Part shown: in pieces, positions 12,566 to 15,506 of the stretch
Position numbering within the stretch: position 1 is the first letter of the stretch
Layout of the letters: each line of letters opens with the position of its first letter
Assembly: GCA_018260375.1 (NCBI GenBank)
Contig: JAGLBF010000053.1
Span: 1 to 15,506 of the forward strand
Direction of reading: 5' to 3'
Length of the DNA: 15,506 nucleotides
From: Deinococcus sp.
GTDB taxonomy: Bacteria; Deinococcota; Deinococci; Deinococcales; Deinococcaceae
Notes under the pieces: generated by a model
Databases searched by the model: none
What the model was told of the DNA's origin: nothing
Seen by the model: only the letters and a program-made list of their open reading frames with translations
Program-made: the position numbers and the translations under genes

Positions 12566-15372
12566 CTCAGTAACAGCCAACCCCGGCCCAGTGCATCTGC
12601 CAGCATCCCTACGCCGACCCACTCGGCTTCCGCGTTGGGGGCCAAGATCAGACCGACTTGCATTTCAGGATTGAGAACGTAGTACCCCGTTTTCACGCGT
12701 TGCCACAGCCTGCGGGCCGGAACGTAACTGCTGCCAACCTCGGCGCGGGCCAGAACATGATTGAAGTATGGCCGTTTGCGCCGCTGCTCGCGCAACACGT
12801 TTTCGGGGTAGTGTTCCAGATTAAGACGCAGTGAGTTGACGAAAAAGCCGCTCTCGCGCTCATGAAAGTCACGGGGCGTGAGCGTCGGGTGCCTCAGACG
12901 TGACGTGTAGGTGGGCAGTTGCGCCAGCATCACGCTCAGGAAGTAATATTCCGCGCCGCTTTCTTGTAAACGCACCAGCTTGTCGCCGACCAGCACGTCC
13001 AGGTGGTTGGGTTTTAGGCGCTCCCACAGCGGCCCCAGCTTGGTACGGGCGTAGCCCTCGTCCTGCATCGCCTGTTCCAGCGCCAGCATGTGTGGGGTGC
13101 GCCCGTGCACGTCGGTCTGTCTGGTATCTGCGCCGCGTTCCAGCAGGGCGTCGACCAGTTCCACATTGCCGCTTATGGTCGCCAGCATCAGCGGGGTCAG
13201 GTTCTCCTGCGTACGGAAATCCACGCCGTAACGCTCGGTGTCACTCAGAATCGCCCGCAGGTTACCGGTCTCGTAGGGCTTGCGGTACTTGTCCACAATG
13301 GCCTGACGCTGAATGCGGCGGTCTTTTTCGCTGTTGCGCAGGAAAGACTGCGCGGGCTTGATTTTCAGGCTTGCCAGTTCTTCCAGCAGGTGGTCGTCCA
13401 GAGTCAGCAGCGCATAATCGATCAGCTCGCGGGCCTTTTTCACGTCGCCCGCGTACTGCCGCGCCTCGCCCTGCATCCGCGCCAGTACCTGCGGCGTCCA
13501 GACTTCCCACGGCACTTCCCGTTGCTGCAAAATCCGGCGGCGAATATCGCGGGCCTGCTCCTTTTTGCCCTGGAGTTCCAGTTTGCGGGCCTCGCGTTCC
13601 CAGTCGTCGCGGCTGGACTTTTTGACCCCCAGTTGCTCGGCCTCGTTGCCCAGTTGCACGCCCAGCAGCGACAGCAATGGGTGGCGCGTGTCGTTTTCGA
13701 CCAGAATCACCCGTTCCACGGCGCGGGTCACGGCGACATACAGCGCATTTACATAAAATTTGTAGATTTCCAGTGACTTATCGGCCTTGTCTTTGGCGCG
13801 GCGGTAGGCTAGTTCGTTGACGTCCTCTAGGTCAGCGCGGTCAACCCCAGCAGCAATTTCGGCATAGGTTTGCCGCGCTCCCGAAATAAAGTTGTGCAGG
13901 ATGATATTCGGGTATTCCAGCCCCTTGGCCTCGTGAACACTGAACACCAGCGGCGTGCCGAACGCCTCACGCGCCCCTGGCTTGTCCTCGTCACGCAGCA
14001 CCAGCACGGCGTACTGGGTAGAGTCGCGGGTCTGGTCGTCCAGGTGCTTTTTGACCTGCTTGCTGTCAGGCAAAAATGCCACCGAGCCAGGGGCACTGGC
14101 AACGGCCTTCACCAGAAAATTGCTCTCGCGGTCTACGCTGCCGAAACGGGCGTGCTTGACCTTCAGGATGTCATTAGCCACCCGCGTCACCTGCCCAGAG
14201 TTGCGGAAATTGGCCTGCAACACGCTGATTTTCTGCCGCTCGGCCAGCGCCGGGTCTTTGTACAGTAATGATTTGACCGCCGCCCACGAAAAAAAGTTGG
14301 GGTGGACAATCTGGTTGCTGTCGCCGCACAGCAGAAATTGCCCCGGCGTTCCCAGGGTCTGCAAAATCAGGGCCAGTTGCGCCGCCGTGAGGTCTTGCAC
14401 TTCATCCACCACTACAAAATCGTAAGTGGGCTTCACTTGGGCGCGGTAGCTGGCGGCTAGGAGGCTGGAATCGTACAGGCGCGATTCCTCCAGCCAGTGC
14501 AGATATTTTTGAAAGAGGTCGTAAATGGCGGGGCGCTCGGCAGCCGCATAAATGCTCTGGCGAATGCCCAGGGAGAGGTACTCCTCGCGCTTGAGCGCCC
14601 CGGCGGGCGAACTGCTCAGCACACCCCGGAATTCCTCGAAAAGCTGGTGCGCGTCATTGCTCTTTAGTCCCGGCTGACGCGTGACCCAGCCGCGAAAATC
14701 TTGGAAGGTGACTTCACGGCCCTGCGGAACCCGAATGGTACGCAGAAAGTCGGCAAACGACAGAAAACTAACCTCCTGCGCCTCGTTTTCAAAGCCGTGT
14801 GCGCCGTACAGCGCAGCAGCACTTTCGGCCAGAAACTTGGAGAGCGTGACATACAGCACCTGCCCCGGCATCTCGCGCAGTTTTTGCAGCGTCAGCGCCG
14901 TTTTTCCGCTGCCCGCCGACCCCACCAGAATCACCGGAGCGGGCGTGCGGTACACCGCGTCCTGGGTGTCGTCAAACGAAATCACCTTGTCCAGCAGGTG
15001 AAATTCGCTGCGATTAGGATTGAGGTAGCGCACCTTCTGCGCCTCAGTATTGATCGCCGCCACGTTGAAATCGGGCAATTTGGCCTCGTCAATGGCCGCG
15101 CCCCGCAAAAAACGTGACTTGTCGTAGGCATGCTGGTGAATGACTTCCAGCGCCAGACACACCGTTTCAGGTTCGCCGCCAGCGGGTTCATACCGTACAA
15201 AGGTCAGCAAAAGCCTGTTGGTATCGTCGAGCTTGGCGCGGTAATACGGCCCCTGCGCGAGTTTTTTGATGTCAGGCGTCTTAAAGTCGCCCCGCTCAAC
15301 TGCTTCCTGCACCTTTTTCAGCTTGGGCTTGAGTTTGGAGGCGTCCAGGTCGTGGTAGGTGAGAAAGCGCAT
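12547..15372 (-). CDS. RelE-like/SF1 helicase/ankyrin fusion protein
   Basis: A 941-residue multidomain protein. Residues 1-91 resemble a RelE/ParE-type toxin fold (KKLAQGPYYRAKLDDTNRLLLTF, then VCLALEVIHQHAYDKSRFL). Residues about 130-565 form a UvrD/Rep-like SF1 helicase: Walker A GSAGSGKT (151-158), Walker B VVVDEVQD (320-327), motif III LLCGDSNQIVHP (347-358), motif IV QANFR (386-390), motif V SVHEAKGLEYPN (478-489) and motif VI YVAVTRAVERV (545-555). All helicase motifs look intact. A charged helical region (about 585-700) leads to two ankyrin repeats (722-767: TPLMLATISGNVELVDALLERGAD and GRTPHMLALEQA), then an unassigned C-terminal domain. The ATG at 15372 has TATCCT 6 nt upstream with an extended TG; the frame is open to 15447 but that part overlaps a divergent gene. 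Role unknown; defence or RNA/DNA stress response is inferred. Confidence 0.85.
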   Translation of the reverse strand: MRFLTYHDLDASKLKPKLKKVQEAVERGDFKTPDIKKLAQGPYYRAKLDDTNRLLLTFVRYEPAGGEPETVCLALEVIHQHAYDKSRFLRGAAIDEAKLPDFNVAAINTEAQKVRYLNPNRSEFHLLDKVISFDDTQDAVYRTPAPVILVGSAGSGKTALTLQKLREMPGQVLYVTLSKFLAESAAALYGAHGFENEAQEVSFLSFADFLRTIRVPQGREVTFQDFRGWVTRQPGLKSNDAHQLFEEFRGVLSSSPAGALKREEYLSLGIRQSIYAAAERPAIYDLFQKYLHWLEESRLYDSSLLAASYRAQVKPTYDFVVVDEVQDLTAAQLALILQTLGTPGQFLLCGDSNQIVHPNFFSWAAVKSLLYKDPALAERQKISVLQANFRNSGQVTRVANDILKVKHARFGSVDRESNFLVKAVASAPGSVAFLPDSKQVKKHLDDQTRDSTQYAVLVLRDEDKPGAREAFGTPLVFSVHEAKGLEYPNIILHNFISGARQTYAEIAAGVDRADLEDVNELAYRRAKDKADKSLEIYKFYVNALYVAVTRAVERVILVENDTRHPLLSLLGVQLGNEAEQLGVKKSSRDDWEREARKLELQGKKEQARDIRRRILQQREVPWEVWTPQVLARMQGEARQYAGDVKKARELIDYALLTLDDHLLEELASLKIKPAQSFLRNSEKDRRIQRQAIVDKYRKPYETGNLRAILSDTERYGVDFRTQENLTPLMLATISGNVELVDALLERGADTRQTDVHGRTPHMLALEQAMQDEGYARTKLGPLWERLKPNHLDVLVGDKLVRLQESGAEYYFLSVMLAQLPTYTSRLRHPTLTPRDFHERESGFFVNSLRLNLEHYPENVLREQRRKRPYFNHVLARAEVGSSYVPARRLWQRVKTGYYVLNPEMQVGLILAPNAEAEWVGVGMLADALGRGWLLLSDTDSD

Positions 15373-15378
15373 AGGCGA

Positions 15379-15387
15379 AGGATAGCA
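15379..15387 (-). promoter_or_regulatory. Extended -10 promoter for the leaderless helicase gene
   Basis: TGCTATCCT on the minus strand, with TATCCT (15384-15379) exactly 6 nt before the ATG at 15372. No Shine-Dalgarno intervenes. This favours 15372 over the TTG at 15447. Confidence 0.5.
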
Positions 15388-15400
15388 TTGAAAAGTTGTT

Positions 15401-15434
15401 CCATACACTAGGGCTACATCTGATAGAGTGATGG
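15401..15434. promoter_or_regulatory. Imperfect inverted repeat between divergent genes, possible operator
   Basis: CCATACACT (15401-15409) and AGTGATGG (15427-15434) pair over 8 bp with one bulged base and a 17-bp spacer. It lies between the helicase -10 box and the divergent partial gene, overlapping the latter's start codon, where a regulator could control both. Confidence 0.3.
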
Positions 15435-15506
15435 AAAGTCGCTTCAAATTCTCTGACCTTCCGAATCGCTACGGGACTGAAATTAGTGGATGGAGAAGCA
15501 GCTTTT
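15431..15506 (+). CDS. Partial divergent gene at the window edge, unknown
   Basis: From ATG 15431 the plus strand reads MESRFKFSDLPNRYGTEISGWRSSF and runs off the window without a stop. The segment FSDLPNRYG has the look of the start of a small DNA-binding domain, but 25 residues are too few to assign a family. No clear ribosome site or properly spaced -10 is seen; GTG at 15428 is an alternative start. It would be transcribed divergently from the helicase gene and could be its regulator or partner. Confidence 0.35.
   Translation, partial: MESRFKFSDLPNRYGTEISGWRSSF

Noticed and set aside
13090..13776. 228-codon open frame on the plus strand
   Set aside because: It lies wholly antisense to the helicase gene; the helicase motifs prove the minus strand codes here.
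15373..15447. Helicase start at TTG 15447
   Set aside because: The extension would overlap the divergent gene and the inverted repeat, has no ribosome site, and the RelE-like domain starts naturally at the ATG at 15372.

Overview
The window looks like chromosomal DNA of a Deinococcus species. The best evidence is the single-stranded DNA-binding protein. It carries two OB folds in one chain, as in Deinococcus-Thermus, and its own promoter contains a close match (14 of 17 positions) to the radiation/desiccation response motif (RDRM) bound by DdrO. Several genes also have a TANNNT -10 box exactly 6 nt before the start codon and no Shine-Dalgarno, the arrangement known for leaderless mRNAs in Deinococcus. 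Species cannot be named from the sequence alone.

Layout. 1-4400: minus-strand genes for a four-helix membrane protein, YgfZ (Fe-S/folate protein), BioY (biotin uptake), a one-helix membrane-anchored protein of unknown function, and SurE (5'-nucleotidase). The spacers between them are full of short tandem duplications of 14-17 bp. 4437-5894: a plus-strand DinB-like metalloprotein converges on a minus-strand G3E (CobW/YjiA-type) GTPase. 6040-8330: the minus-strand operon rpsF-ssb-rpsR-rplI, with a promoter before rpsF, an internal DNA-damage promoter before ssb and a bidirectional terminator after rplI. 8688-9983: an M29-family aminopeptidase on the plus strand.

9984-15506 is accessory in character. 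It holds a short piece that looks like the C-terminus of an IS200/IS605-type transposase, then a two-gene operon (cas6 followed by a WYL-domain regulator, stop and start overlapping as ATGA) with no CRISPR array or other cas gene in view. Next come a dispersed repeat and a 941-residue protein that appears to join a RelE-like N-terminal domain, a UvrD/Rep-type SF1 helicase and two ankyrin repeats. A divergent gene starts at the right edge. The cas6-WYL pair and the helicase fusion are the best candidates for an undescribed defence-related locus, but a defence role is inference only.

How the genes work together: the ribosomal operon makes S6, SSB, S18 and L9 from a common upstream promoter, while the RDRM promoter would let SSB rise after DNA damage independently of S6. 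The remaining housekeeping genes appear to be separate units, most with their own near-leaderless promoters.
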